NCBI GenBank assembly: GCA_963675935.2 | Contig: CAXXPV010000003.1 | Location: 682,001 to 746,000, forward strand | Reading direction: 5' to 3' | Source of the DNA: G963675935 sp963675935 | Lineage (GTDB): Bacteria; Planctomycetota; Planctomycetia; Pirellulales; Thermoguttaceae | Length of the DNA stretch: 64,000 nucleotides | The notes under the pieces: model-generated | Seen by the model: only the letters and a program-made list of their open reading frames with translations | The model's database searches: none | What the model was told of the DNA's origin: nothing | Program-made: the position numbers and the translations under genes | Part shown: in pieces, positions 49,916 to 58,169 of the stretch | Layout: each line of letters begins with the position of its first letter | Position numbering within the stretch: the first letter of the stretch is position 1

Positions 49916-50320
49916 TCATTGTCCCAACAGCCGGCTGACGCTGTCTAGCAACCGGTCCATCGCGAAGGGTTTTCGGATGTAATCATCGACGCCCAGCGTC
50001 TCGGCATAAGCCTTGTGGCGATTGCCTTCGTTGGCCGTAACCATGATGATCCGCAGCGGGACGGGCCGGGTGCGACGGAGTTTTTCCAGCACCAGAAAGC
50101 CGCTTCGTTTCGGCATCATCATATCGAGAATGGCCAGATCGGGGTCTTCTCGCTCGGCCAAGGCTAAGCCCTGGTTGCCATCGCGGGCAATCAGAACCTC
50201 ATAGCCTGCCCCTTCGAGGGCGATCCGCATCGATTCGATGATCTCGCGATCGTCGTCGACCAGCAGGATTCGCTTGCGAGGCTTGGCAGTGGGTTCGAGT
50301 TCGCTTTTCTCTTCGACCAT
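49916..50320 (-). CDS. Single-domain response regulator (CheY-like)
   Basis: A 134-aa receiver. KRILLVDDDREIIESMRIAL (acidic pair), DLAILDMMMPKRSGFLVLEK (phospho-acceptor Asp), IIMVTANEGNRHKAYAETLG (Thr switch) and YIRKPFAMDRLLDSVSRLL (Lys). It ends just after the receiver, so no DNA-binding or enzymatic output. Start ATG 50320. No kinase lies next to it. Confidence 0.9.
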   Translation of the reverse strand: MVEEKSELEPTAKPRKRILLVDDDREIIESMRIALEGAGYEVLIARDGNQGLALAEREDPDLAILDMMMPKRSGFLVLEKLRRTRPVPLRIIMVTANEGNRHKAYAETLGVDDYIRKPFAMDRLLDSVSRLLGQ

Positions 50321-50460
50321 GAAGCTATTACCCTGGGAATGGCGGAACCCCCACACAGGGCATAAAGTCTAAACGACCCTCACCCCTGACTATATTAGTA
50401 TCCCATTGGATGCCGACTGACAAGGGGCTACGGAAGGAGAACTGGAAAGTCCAGGCAACC

Positions 50461-50547
50461 GTCATTCTGAGCGCAGCGAAGAATCTCGCATGGTAAAAGC
50501 GTAAGTTCGCTCGGGCCAACGAGATTCTTCGCTGCGCTCAGAATGAC
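50461..50547. repeat. Dispersed palindrome family F, copy 4
   Basis: GTCATTCTGAGCGCAGCGAA at 50461 and its inverse ending at 50547. It is preceded by GGAGAACTGGAAAGTCCAGG, a form of the outer arm seen in copy 2. Confidence 0.9.
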
Positions 50548-50594
50548 GGTTTTTTCCATCTATCCTGAGGCTACGGAAGGAGAACAGGAAAGTC

Positions 50595-50659
50595 GTTCGT
50601 AGTTCCACCTTTAGGCGGTTTATGCGGCTCAACTTCCGCCTAAAGGCGGGACTACGAAC
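50595..50659. repeat. Palindrome family K
   Basis: GTTCGTAGTTCCACCTTTAG and its inverse ending at 50659 (with one mismatch), 65 bp in all. No gene. Confidence 0.85.
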
Positions 50660-50897
50660 CAGGGGAACGAGGACTCCCGCATTCACTCTGCCTTCGCCAT
50701 GCGACATAATCGCATATACCCGCTCCTAATTCGCAATTGCAGCCCCCCATACCTAGTGTTACGATCTGCCACCATCTTGACGGAAGTAATTGTTTTGTTA
50801 CAATTTGCAATGGTTTTTCAGGCGACTACTTTTCCTAAGATTTGTCCGGCGGCTGAAAATGCCCGAAAACCGCCGGCGCAGAAGAAGGATCGAATGG

Positions 50898-51806
50898 ATG
50901 CGAATCCACCGGTCGGCGGTGGAGTTGGTGATTCAGGCTCCCGCAAAGCTCAATTTATTTTTCGAGGTGCTTGCAAAGCGCGGCGACGGATACCATGAGA
51001 TCGAAACGCTCATGTGTCCGATCGACCTTTACGATACATTGCACTTTCAGGATGCCCCCGACGGCTCGTTCGAGTTCAAGTGTCGATGCGTGTACGGGGC
51101 CGGCGGTCCAGAGAGCCGCGGGCTTCAAAACCTGCCCGAGGGGCCCGAGAATCTTGTCGTTCGAGCGGTCGAGTTGGCTCGGCGTCGGGCCGGAGTCGTT
51201 CGCGGCGCCCGATTGCTGTTGGAGAAACGGATTCCAGCGGCGGCGGGATTGGGCGGCGGATCGAGCGACGCGGCGGCGGCGTTGGTGGCCGCCAACGAAG
51301 GTTGGCGGCTCGGCCGGTCGCATGATGAATTGGCCCATTGGGCCGCTGAACTGGGTAGTGATGTGCCGTTTTTCCTCGCCAATGGACTGGCGGTCTGCCG
51401 GGGACGTGGCGAACTTGTGGAGCCCGTCTCGGGGCAGAGCGGGCTCCACTTTGTCGTAATTTATCCGCCCGTCGGATTATCGACGGCGGCAGTATATAGT
51501 CGATGTCGGCCCGCCGAAGAAGCGAGACCGATTTCGCCCTTGATAGATGCATTGCGGCGTGGAGATTGGCGGGCGTCGGGCCGAGGGTTGTGGAATCGGC
51601 TTCAACCGGCCGCCGAGACTCTTTCGCCGTGGATCGAACGATTGCGTCGTGAATTTTCGCAACAAGATTGCCTTGGGCATGGAATGAGCGGAAGCGGTTC
51701 GGCGTATTTTGGACTCTATCGTCACGCTCGCCACGCGAGGCGCAGCGCACAACTTTTGGATGCAATGGGCCTCGGCGCCGTGTTTGTCGTGCGTAGCTGC
51801 CGCTGA
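50898..51806 (+). CDS. ispE: 4-diphosphocytidyl-2-C-methyl-D-erythritol kinase
   Basis: A 302-aa GHMP kinase of the MEP isoprenoid pathway. Motifs: IQAPAKLNLFFEVLAKRGDG, YHEIETLMCPIDLYD, KRIPAAAGLGGGSSDAAAAL (ATP-binding), ELGSDVPFFLANGLAVCRGR (catalytic Asp region) and LGHGMSGSGSAYFGLYRHA. ATG 50898 has GAAGAAGGA upstream; ATG 50859 or 50790 would add a basic leader. It supplies precursors for prenyl synthases such as the one at 23234. Confidence 0.95.
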   Translation: MRIHRSAVELVIQAPAKLNLFFEVLAKRGDGYHEIETLMCPIDLYDTLHFQDAPDGSFEFKCRCVYGAGGPESRGLQNLPEGPENLVVRAVELARRRAGVVRGARLLLEKRIPAAAGLGGGSSDAAAALVAANEGWRLGRSHDELAHWAAELGSDVPFFLANGLAVCRGRGELVEPVSGQSGLHFVVIYPPVGLSTAAVYSRCRPAEEARPISPLIDALRRGDWRASGRGLWNRLQPAAETLSPWIERLRREFSQQDCLGHGMSGSGSAYFGLYRHARHARRSAQLLDAMGLGAVFVVRSCR

Positions 51807-51839
51807 TCGGCCCGCCAACGAACTCGTAGGAGACCAGCC

Positions 51840-52427
51840 GTGGAGATCACCGAAGTTCGCATCAAGCTGATGGACGAGCCGGGAGAGCGGCTCCAGGCGT
51901 TCTGTTCGATCACGTTCGACGATGCGTTTGTCGTGCGCGACCTGAAGATCATCGAGGGCACGACCGGCCCATTCGTGGCCATGCCCAGCCGAAAGCTTAC
52001 GGCCCATTGCCTTCAGTGTGGCTGCAAAAACCACCTCCGCGCGGCCTACTGCAATCAATGCGGGATGCACATGCGGGAAACATTCGCCGGCAAGGACGAC
52101 GACGGCCGGGCCAAGCTCTACGCCGACATCGCCCATCCGATCAACTCGCTCTGCCGCGAAATGATCCAGCACCGCGTGATTCAGGCGTTCGAGGAGGAGA
52201 AGGCCCGGTCGAAGTTGCCGGGCTACAAGCCCAACTACGACGATTTCGAGTTGGAAGCCGTCGCGGCGCCGGCGATCGCGACATCGCGGCCCGAGCCTAT
52301 GACGACCACGCAATTTCAAGGCGCGGAAAAGCCGCACGGCCCGCACAAAATCCCCGCCAAGCAGCCGCAGCGCATGGCGAGCGGGCAAGGGCGTGGCAAC
52401 GGGTTCGGGGCCGGCGTGTTCGATTGA
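51840..52427 (+). CDS. spoVG: SpoVG-family regulator with inserted zinc ribbon and long tail
   Basis: 195 aa. The first ~50 residues (MEITEVRIKLMDEPGERLQA, FCSITFDDAFVVRDLKIIEG, GPFVAMPSRK) and the later YADIAHPINSLCREMIQHRV are SpoVG. Between them a zinc ribbon is inserted: HCLQCGCKNHLRAAYCNQCG. A disordered ~60-residue tail follows, so it is twice the usual length of SpoVG. The start is GTG 51840, with AGGAGA upstream. SpoVG is an RNA/DNA-binding regulator. ispE-spoVG proximity is known elsewhere. Confidence 0.88.
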   Translation: MEITEVRIKLMDEPGERLQAFCSITFDDAFVVRDLKIIEGTTGPFVAMPSRKLTAHCLQCGCKNHLRAAYCNQCGMHMRETFAGKDDDGRAKLYADIAHPINSLCREMIQHRVIQAFEEEKARSKLPGYKPNYDDFELEAVAAPAIATSRPEPMTTTQFQGAEKPHGPHKIPAKQPQRMASGQGRGNGFGAGVFD

Positions 52428-52474
52428 CGTCGTAAAGCCGCTTGCGGTTTTGCACTCTCCGCCGCGCCGCCACA

Positions 52475-52500
52475 CCGCGGGCCGTTGGCCCCCGGCTATT
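52475..52500. repeat. Short dispersed repeat family G, copy 2
   Basis: 26 bp identical to 19707-19732, just after spoVG. Confidence 0.9.
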
Positions 52501-52532
52501 ATATTGAGATGATCCGCGCTCGATAGCCTGCG

Positions 52533-52721
52533 TCAAACCACTTCGACCTGCCGCAGCCGTTCGAGCAATTGCCGCACCATTTTCATGCGGTGCTGCAATT
52601 CCTCGTGAACGCTCGAATTGCGGGTGTGGTGGATTTCGACCGGCAATTCGCTCTGCTCGCGTTCCAGGAGTTCCACGACCAACTCCCATTCCTCGTCCAA
52701 AAGCCTGGGTTCGTCGTACAT
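52533..52721 (-). CDS. Small conserved-looking hypothetical protein
   Basis: A 62-aa acidic helical protein (MYDEPRLLDEEWELVVELLE, REQSELPVEIHHTRNSSVHE, ELQHRMKMVRQLLERLRQV). GGGAGG lies ~6 bases before the ATG. It looks like a short helical adaptor. No domain known to me. Confidence 0.6.
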   Translation of the reverse strand: MYDEPRLLDEEWELVVELLEREQSELPVEIHHTRNSSVHEELQHRMKMVRQLLERLRQVEVV

Positions 52722-52856
52722 GATCGACCTCCCTTGCGTAAGTTTCCCCTAAAGGAATTTTACGCCACGGGAGAACGCGGAAAACCGGCCGTAAGAGGGG
52801 GCACAAGGCGGTTTATCCTTGCAAATCTGAATTAGCAATGCTGATTTGCATGAATA

Positions 52857-53606
52857 CTACCCAAAATACTCCACCGCGTTGAAAAACATCTTCAGCCCAT
52901 CGCCGGCCTCGCCGGCCTCGCCGCGGGTCCATCGGGGATGCTGCGTCGGGTCGATGTGCCGCTCGGGATGTGGCATGAGACCCAACACACGGCCCGTCGC
53001 GTCGCACACGCCGGCCACGTCGGCCTCGGCCCCGTTCGGATTGTCTTCCGAAACGTATCGCAGCACGAGTTGCCCGGCCGCGTCCAATTGCTGCAATGTC
53101 TCAGCGTCGCGGGCGACGAACTTGCCCTCGGCGTGGGCGACGGGCAGATACATCCGCTCGATGTCTTTCAGAAAAACGCACTTTTCGCCATGCACCACGG
53201 TGCGTGCCCAGCGGTCTTGATATCGCCCGCAATCGTTCAACGTCAACGTGGCGGCGGGGCCTTTCGCCGGATCGGCGTCGAGCAGTACGGGCGATTTCAT
53301 CAACACCTGAAACCCGTTGCAGATGCCCAGCATGAGCTTTCCGTCGGCCTTGAAACGCACCATTTCATCAACCAGATGGTGGAGCATCTGATTGCCGAGG
53401 ATTCGGCCGGAGCCGATGTCGTCGCCGTAGCTGAATCCGCCAGGAATGCAGAGGATTTGGAACTGCTGGAACAGCGAGGGCTTTTCCAGCAGGCGGTTGA
53501 TGTGCAGAACTTCGGTTTTCGCACCGGCCCGCTCGAAGGCGAAGGCGGTTTCCGCATCGCAATTGGTGCCGGGGGCGCGAAGGATCAGGACGTTGGGGTG
53601 TGACAT
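52857..53606 (-). CDS. purQ: Phosphoribosylformylglycinamidine synthase glutaminase subunit
   Basis: A 249-aa class I glutaminase. VLILRAPGTNCDAETAFAFE, CIPGGFSYGDDIGSGRILGN, KLMLGICNGFQVLMKS (nucleophile Cys) and VLGLMPHPERHIDP (His/Glu) are the hallmark parts. It supplies ammonia to the PurL subunit encoded upstream on the same strand. ATG 53606 is used; the frame has a TTG just before it. Confidence 0.97.
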   Translation of the reverse strand: MSHPNVLILRAPGTNCDAETAFAFERAGAKTEVLHINRLLEKPSLFQQFQILCIPGGFSYGDDIGSGRILGNQMLHHLVDEMVRFKADGKLMLGICNGFQVLMKSPVLLDADPAKGPAATLTLNDCGRYQDRWARTVVHGEKCVFLKDIERMYLPVAHAEGKFVARDAETLQQLDAAGQLVLRYVSEDNPNGAEADVAGVCDATGRVLGLMPHPERHIDPTQHPRWTRGEAGEAGDGLKMFFNAVEYFG

Positions 53607-53652
53607 CAAATGGATTTTGAGATTGAAGATTGGTTAAAGGCAATCAGGAACT

Positions 53653-53877
53653 TCACGTGGCAAACTCCACGGTTTCCTCCTCGGCCAGGAATGCAGCGTA
53701 GGTCAGTGCCTCGTCAATGTCGGCCGATTCCAAGTAGGGGTATGCTTTGAGAATCGTTTCCCTGGTTTCGCCGGAGGCTAGAAGACCGAGTAGCCGAGAA
53801 ACCGGGAAGCGAAGTCCACGGATGCAGGGCTTGCCGGTGCAAACGGCGGGATCGATAGTAATACGTTCCAGTTTCAT
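53653..53877 (-). CDS. DUF433-type antitoxin-like protein
   Basis: A 74-aa protein: MKLERITIDPAVCTGKPCIR, GLRFPVSRLLGLLASGETRE, TILKAYPYLESADIDEALTY, AAFLAEEE. This is the classic DUF433 pattern, usually paired with a DUF5615 (PIN-like) toxin; no partner is found downstream. AGGAGG lies 9 bases before the ATG. An orphan. Confidence 0.9.
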   Translation of the reverse strand: MKLERITIDPAVCTGKPCIRGLRFPVSRLLGLLASGETRETILKAYPYLESADIDEALTYAAFLAEEETVEFAT

Positions 53878-54046
53878 GCTAGGCTACCTCCTAAGCGAAC
53901 TTACAGGCGGCGGCAACTTTCGCCCCCCAAAAACATTATAGGCCGTTACGGTCTGGCTCAACAAGTCCATGCAATGGACGCCCAAAGGAGATAAGCCCAA
54001 TTACCAAAAACTGACAACACCGAATAATTGGACTTTTTTCCAGCCC

Positions 54047-54208
54047 TTATCCCCTTTTTCCAGCCCGCTGTTGTTCGATTCTCCTTAACTGATTACGATA
54101 GGTGAACCACGAAAGAATGGGAATAAAAATTACTCCATAGGCAAACAATCCGCGGGTCAAATTAAAACGGTGCAGCCGTCGAAGCAAAAATCTCGCGTCT
54201 TCTGGCAT
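54047..54208 (-). CDS. Very small membrane protein
   Basis: 53 aa, too short for usual gene calling: MPEDARFLLRRLHRFNLTRG, LFAYGVIFIPILSWFTYRNQ, LRRIEQQRAGKRG. One hydrophobic helix with flanking basic residues. It starts 22 bases after the stop of the next upstream ORF. It may be real; no homologue known to me. Confidence 0.4.
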   Translation of the reverse strand: MPEDARFLLRRLHRFNLTRGLFAYGVIFIPILSWFTYRNQLRRIEQQRAGKRG

Positions 54209-54229
54209 CGCCCAAAAATTATGTTCTGT

Positions 54230-54463
54230 TTAAATTGCATATATGAAAAATCCATGATACGTATGAAACTTGATGTTTACCGCTCCGGGAAATGGCTGAT
54301 CTGCAATCGCGACATTATCGTAAACCTTTGCAAACGTCTTTTCCGGATTTGGTCGGCAACTCATGCGAAACAATGCATACACCACGATGGGAAAGCCAAC
54401 CAAAATGCCAACACCAAACAGCAAGAGCAAGATTCGCAACATAATATCTGGCATTGTGGCCAC
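54230..54463 (-). CDS. Small membrane protein
   Basis: 77 aa (MATMPDIMLRILLLLFGVGI, LVGFPIVVYALFRMSCRPNP, EKTFAKVYDNVAIADQPFPG). One N-terminal helix and a short soluble part. It lies just beyond the purL stop, on the same strand. Its GC content looks lower than that of the neighbours. No family known to me. Confidence 0.45.
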   Translation of the reverse strand: MATMPDIMLRILLLLFGVGILVGFPIVVYALFRMSCRPNPEKTFAKVYDNVAIADQPFPGAVNIKFHTYHGFFIYAI

Positions 54464-54496
54464 CCGTCATGCTTTTTGTTGCCAGTCCGCTCATTC

Positions 54497-57400
54497 TCAC
54501 CACCGCAACGGCTTTTGCCAAGCCTCTTTCAACGCCGACAACTCGGCGCGAACGATCAGCGATTCGCCGAAAATCTCTAGCTTGCCGCTGTCCATCACTT
54601 CGCCGATCCGAGCGTGCGGGATGCCGTCCACGATGGCCTCGAAGGCGTCGGCCCGCTCCGGCTCGACCTCGCAAAGGAACCGGGTGTTCGACTCGCTGAA
54701 TAAGAGGGCTTCGAGCGAAAGGCCCTCACCCCCGGCCCCTCTCCCGCAAGCGGGCGAGGGGAGACTATCGCACTCGGCCAACGAACCTGAACCCGAAGGG
54801 GACAGGTCCATGTTTTCGGCCTGACGTTTATCTGCAAAATGCGCCTTCTCGCCGAAAAATGGACCAGTCCCCGAATTGCCGGTTGGCACTTCGGTCAACG
54901 AGATTCTCGCGCCCAGGCCACCGGCGAAGGCCATTTCGGCCGCGGCAGCGGCGAGGCCGCCTTCGCTTAGATCGTGACACGCTCGGACCACGCCGGCGTG
55001 AATGGCCTTGTGCATGGCAACGAATGTTTTCTTCGCGGCCGGGGCGTCAACCTTCGGCGCCTCGCCGCCGGAAAGCCCTTCGACCAACGCGAAATGCGAC
55101 CCGCCGAGTTCGTCCTTTGTCAGCCCGACGAGATAAAGCACGTTGCCGGCCGCTTTCAGGTCCATCGACACGCAACGATGCACGTCATCGACTTGGCCCA
55201 AGGCGCTAATCAACAGCGACGGCGGAATCGAGATGGTTTCGCTCGAACCTAATGGCCTAAACTCGTTATTAAGACTGTCTTTTCCGCTGACAAACGGCGT
55301 GCCCAGGGCGACGGCCATGTCGTGGCAGGCCAAGGCCGCATGGACCAGCGAGCCGAGCGTTTCGGGCCGGTCGGTCGTGCCCCAGCAGAAATTGTCCAAG
55401 ATGGCGATTTGCGCCGGATCGGCCCCGACGGCCACGCAGTTGCGCACCGCCTCGTCGATTGCCGAGGCGGCCATCCAATAGGTGTCGAAATCGCCGTAGC
55501 GGGGGTTCATGCCGCACGAAACCACAATGCCGCGGCGGCTGGTCAACACGGGCCGCAACACCGCGGCGTCGCCCGGCCCGTCGTTTGCAATGCCGACCAG
55601 CGGTTTCAGCACGCTGCCGCCCTGCACCTCGTGGTCGTATTGGCGAACCACCCACTCCTTGCTGCAAACGTTTAGCGAGCCGAGAATTTTTAGGAGCGTG
55701 TCGGTGTAGTTAAGCGTGACAGGCAGTTGCGAAGCCGCAAGCGGCTGGGATGTTGGTGGAACGTAAACCGCGTCACGCACGACCGGCGGACGGCCGCCGT
55801 GCAAAAACTTCATCGTCAGATCGGCCACCTGATGCTCGCCGTACTTCAACACAAGCCGCTCGCTGGGAACAAATTTTCCAATGACGGTCGCCTCGACGCC
55901 CTCCGAGTCGCACAGGGCCTTGAGTTCGTCCCATTTTTTCGGCGAAACGGCAAAAACCATGCGCTCCTGGGCCTCGGAAATCCACATCTCGGTGTACGTA
56001 AGCCCTTCGTACTTGACCGGCATCCGATCGAGCCAGACCTCGGCGCCGATGTGTTCGCCCATCTCGCCGACGGCGCTCGAAAACCCGCCGGCCCCGCAGT
56101 CGGTCACGGCGTTATACAGCCCTCGGTCGCGGGCGGTCAGCAGCACGTCGAGCACCATTTTTTCGGTGATCGCGTTGCCAATCTGCACGGCCCCGCCGGA
56201 AAGAGTTTCGCTGTGGCTGGTCAATTCGGCCGAGCTGAACGTGGCGCCGTGGATGCCGTCGCGGCCGGTCCGCCCGCCGACGGCCACGATTAGATCGTTC
56301 GGCAGCGTCTGCTTGAACGATTTATCGCGTGGAATCAGGCCGATGTTGCCGCAATAGACCAGGGGATTGCCGAGGTATCGCGGGTCGAAATATAACGCGC
56401 CGTTGACCGTCGGGATGCCCATGCGGTTGCCGTAATCGCGCACGCCGGCCACGACGCCCTTCATCACGCGACGCGGATGCAGCACGCCCGGCGGAAGCGA
56501 CTCGGCCGGCGTGTCGGGCGGGGCGAAGCAGAAAACGTCGGTGTTGCAGATCGGCTTCGCGCCCATGCCGGTGCCCATCGGATCGCGAATCACGCCGCCG
56601 ATGCCTGTGTTCGCCCCGCCGTAAGGCTCGAGGGCCGAGGGATGGTTGTGCGTTTCGACCTTGAAGCAGACGTTATACTGATCGTCGAAGCGAATCACGC
56701 CGGCGTTGTCGGAAAACACGCTCACGCACCAATCATGCTCGCCGGCAGCGTGGCGGATTTTTTGCGTGGCGGCGAAGATCGTTTCCTTGAGCATGTTGTG
56801 GAACTGCCGCTCGCCCTCCGGCCCGCGATAGTGGATTCGCCCTGCCAGGGTTTTGTGGCTGCAATGCTCGCTCCACGTTTGGGCGACGGTTTCAAGCTCG
56901 ACGTCGGTCGGGTCGCGGCCAAGCGTTTGGAACTGGGCCTGAATCGTCTGCATCTCGACCAGCGACAGAAACAGTTGGCCCTTGCGGCTCAATTGTTCGA
57001 GCGCGGCGGCGTCCATCGCGCGGATCGGCACCGTGACAAGCTCGAATTGATACGCGGAGCCGACTTGAAGCCGGTCGAACGTCAACGGGCCGACCACCAC
57101 TTGCTCGATGGCGTCGTTGGCCAACACCTTCGAGCAGAGCAGGGCGAGCCGATCGTCGGCCAGCGGGCCGATGGCATATTTTTTGACAGTGCGAATCGCT
57201 TCAGCCTTGAGTCCAAAATCGGCGATGGCCGCCATCGCGCTTTGGGCCACGGGATCGGTAACGCCGGGCTTGGGCAGGACGTGAATCCACGTGCGAAAAA
57301 GGGGACTGGCTCCGAGCCGGGAAACGTCTGCATCGACAGCATCACTGGCCGCGAGGTGCCTGTCCCCTTTTTCGCTTGGCAGGCAAGTCAACTTTGGATC

Positions 57401-57625
57401 GCCAACCCGGGCGACGACGGTCCGCTCGACGACGCGGTCGGAGAGCAGTTCGCCGGCGATTTTTTCGATTTGGTCGGCGGTGAAATCACCCTGAATGAGG
57501 TATCCGCGAGCGGAAGTCACGGCGAGATCGGCGGCCAGATGCAATTCGGCGGCGGCAGAGGCCACATTGTGGGCGTCGAGGTCGGTTCGGCCCTCGGCGG
57601 CGTAAATATCAACTTCCCAAAGCAT
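54497..57625 (-). CDS. purL: Phosphoribosylformylglycinamidine synthase, PurS-PurL fusion, with three in-frame repeat inserts
   Basis: 1,042 aa. The N-terminal ~200 residues contain PurS-like and linker parts (MLWEVDIYAAEGRTDLDAHN, ADQIEKIAGELLSDRVVERT). Then the two AIRS-like halves: QTWSEHCSHKTLAGRIHYRG, CFKVETHNHPSALEPYGGAN (metal and substrate), VGGRTGRDGIHGATFSSAEL, VTDCGAGGFSSAVGEMGEHI, FVSGKDSLNNEF. The glutaminase is the separate purQ. Three palindromes lie in frame: 57293-57375, 54798-54872 and 54723-54764, giving non-conserved peptides. ATG 57625 is used; the frame is open to 58132 but is not PurL-like before MLWEVD. Confidence 0.95.
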   Translation of the reverse strand: MLWEVDIYAAEGRTDLDAHNVASAAAELHLAADLAVTSARGYLIQGDFTADQIEKIAGELLSDRVVERTVVARVGDPKLTCLPSEKGDRHLAASDAVDADVSRLGASPLFRTWIHVLPKPGVTDPVAQSAMAAIADFGLKAEAIRTVKKYAIGPLADDRLALLCSKVLANDAIEQVVVGPLTFDRLQVGSAYQFELVTVPIRAMDAAALEQLSRKGQLFLSLVEMQTIQAQFQTLGRDPTDVELETVAQTWSEHCSHKTLAGRIHYRGPEGERQFHNMLKETIFAATQKIRHAAGEHDWCVSVFSDNAGVIRFDDQYNVCFKVETHNHPSALEPYGGANTGIGGVIRDPMGTGMGAKPICNTDVFCFAPPDTPAESLPPGVLHPRRVMKGVVAGVRDYGNRMGIPTVNGALYFDPRYLGNPLVYCGNIGLIPRDKSFKQTLPNDLIVAVGGRTGRDGIHGATFSSAELTSHSETLSGGAVQIGNAITEKMVLDVLLTARDRGLYNAVTDCGAGGFSSAVGEMGEHIGAEVWLDRMPVKYEGLTYTEMWISEAQERMVFAVSPKKWDELKALCDSEGVEATVIGKFVPSERLVLKYGEHQVADLTMKFLHGGRPPVVRDAVYVPPTSQPLAASQLPVTLNYTDTLLKILGSLNVCSKEWVVRQYDHEVQGGSVLKPLVGIANDGPGDAAVLRPVLTSRRGIVVSCGMNPRYGDFDTYWMAASAIDEAVRNCVAVGADPAQIAILDNFCWGTTDRPETLGSLVHAALACHDMAVALGTPFVSGKDSLNNEFRPLGSSETISIPPSLLISALGQVDDVHRCVSMDLKAAGNVLYLVGLTKDELGGSHFALVEGLSGGEAPKVDAPAAKKTFVAMHKAIHAGVVRACHDLSEGGLAAAAAEMAFAGGLGARISLTEVPTGNSGTGPFFGEKAHFADKRQAENMDLSPSGSGSLAECDSLPSPACGRGAGGEGLSLEALLFSESNTRFLCEVEPERADAFEAIVDGIPHARIGEVMDSGKLEIFGESLIVRAELSALKEAWQKPLRW
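54723..54764. repeat. Repeat family D, copy 3 (inside purL)
   Basis: CCTCACCCCCGGCCCCTCTC, then CCGCAAGCGGGCGAGGGGAG. It encodes the SLPSPACGRGAGGEG segment in PurL. This repeat is widely known in bacterial genomes. Confidence 0.93.
54798..54872. repeat. Palindrome family L, copy 1 (inside purL)
   Basis: GGGGACAGGTCCATGTTTTC and, inverted, GAAAAATGGACCAGTCCCC, 75 bp, in frame and separated by ~30 bp from the family D copy. Confidence 0.93.
57293..57375. repeat. Palindrome family L, copy 2 (inside purL, N-terminal part)
   Basis: Ends GCGAAAAAGGGGAC and GTCCCCTTTTTCGC form an exact 14-bp inverted repeat. In PurL it supplies CLPSEKGDRHLAASDAVDAD between ARVGDPKLT and WIHVLPKPGV. Confidence 0.9.
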
Positions 57626-57713
57626 CGCGGTTCTTTTTCTGTTTGGGGGGAAATCCGTAAAACGGTTTATTGTATCAAACGGCCGTCGATTTGTGGCGGG
57701 GGGGCGAGCGGGG

Positions 57714-57739
57714 AATAGCCGGGGGCCAACGGCCCGCGG
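57714..57739. repeat. Short dispersed repeat family G, copy 3 (inverted)
   Basis: 26 bp, inverse complement of 19707-19732. Confidence 0.9.
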
Positions 57740-57945
57740 AATGCGGTTTCCATCACCAACGACACCGACATTTGTTACCTGACGGTCAATAGCCGCCTCG
57801 CCCACGCGGTAAATGAGGGCGGGGAAGAGTGTGAAGGGAGTGAAGAGATATGAAGGGTAAAAAGCTGCTTGCGGCGCACGCAAAACCGTCGCAACCGTCG
57901 AAAAATCACATTGAAACCACCCGCCGCAGGTGGTATGCTTACGAC
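57740..57945. other. Intergenic, no gene seen
   Basis: Short AT-richer stretch between the repeat and the HicB-like ORF. The long frame starting at 57850 is not coding in its first third. Nothing else found. Confidence 0.35.
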
Positions 57946-58134
57946 ATGAACGCAGTACGATATGTCTACTGGCAAGATGAAGACATGTGGCTGGGCTACT
58001 TGGAGGAGTTCCCCGACTACATGACCCAAGGGACCAGCTTGGAAGAACTCCAAGAAAACCTTCGGGACATATACGACGATCTGACGGGGGGAAAGATACC
58101 CGGCGGCACACGCGGAAATGAAGCAGCGGCATAG
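57946..58134 (+). CDS. HicB-like antitoxin, orphan
   Basis: A 62-aa protein: MNAVRYVYWQDEDMWLGYLE, EFPDYMTQGTSLEELQENLR, DIYDDLTGGKIPGG. It shows the HicB partial RNase-H-like fold with a central D-Y-x-T-Q-G-x-S-L-E-E-L pattern. No HicA toxin is adjacent. ATG 57946 chosen; longer ORF from 57850 not conserved. Confidence 0.75.
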   Translation: MNAVRYVYWQDEDMWLGYLEEFPDYMTQGTSLEELQENLRDIYDDLTGGKIPGGTRGNEAAA

Positions 58135-58169
58135 TTACGAGCGTTCACGGTAGCATACGAGGGAAAAAC

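Larger units (their letters stand above)
50321..50897. other. Intergenic, repeat-filled, no gene
   Basis: Holds a family F copy and a family K palindrome, both flanked by GGCTACGGAAGGAGAAC-type repeats, then a plain stretch leading to ispE. No reading frame of note. Confidence 0.5.

Noticed and set aside
56477..57718. 413-codon plus-strand frame opposite purL
   Set aside because: Shadow of the well-conserved minus-strand purL.
57626..58132. N-terminal extension of PurL
   Set aside because: Not PurL-like, crosses a repeat and an opposite-strand HicB-like gene; MLWEVD is the family start.
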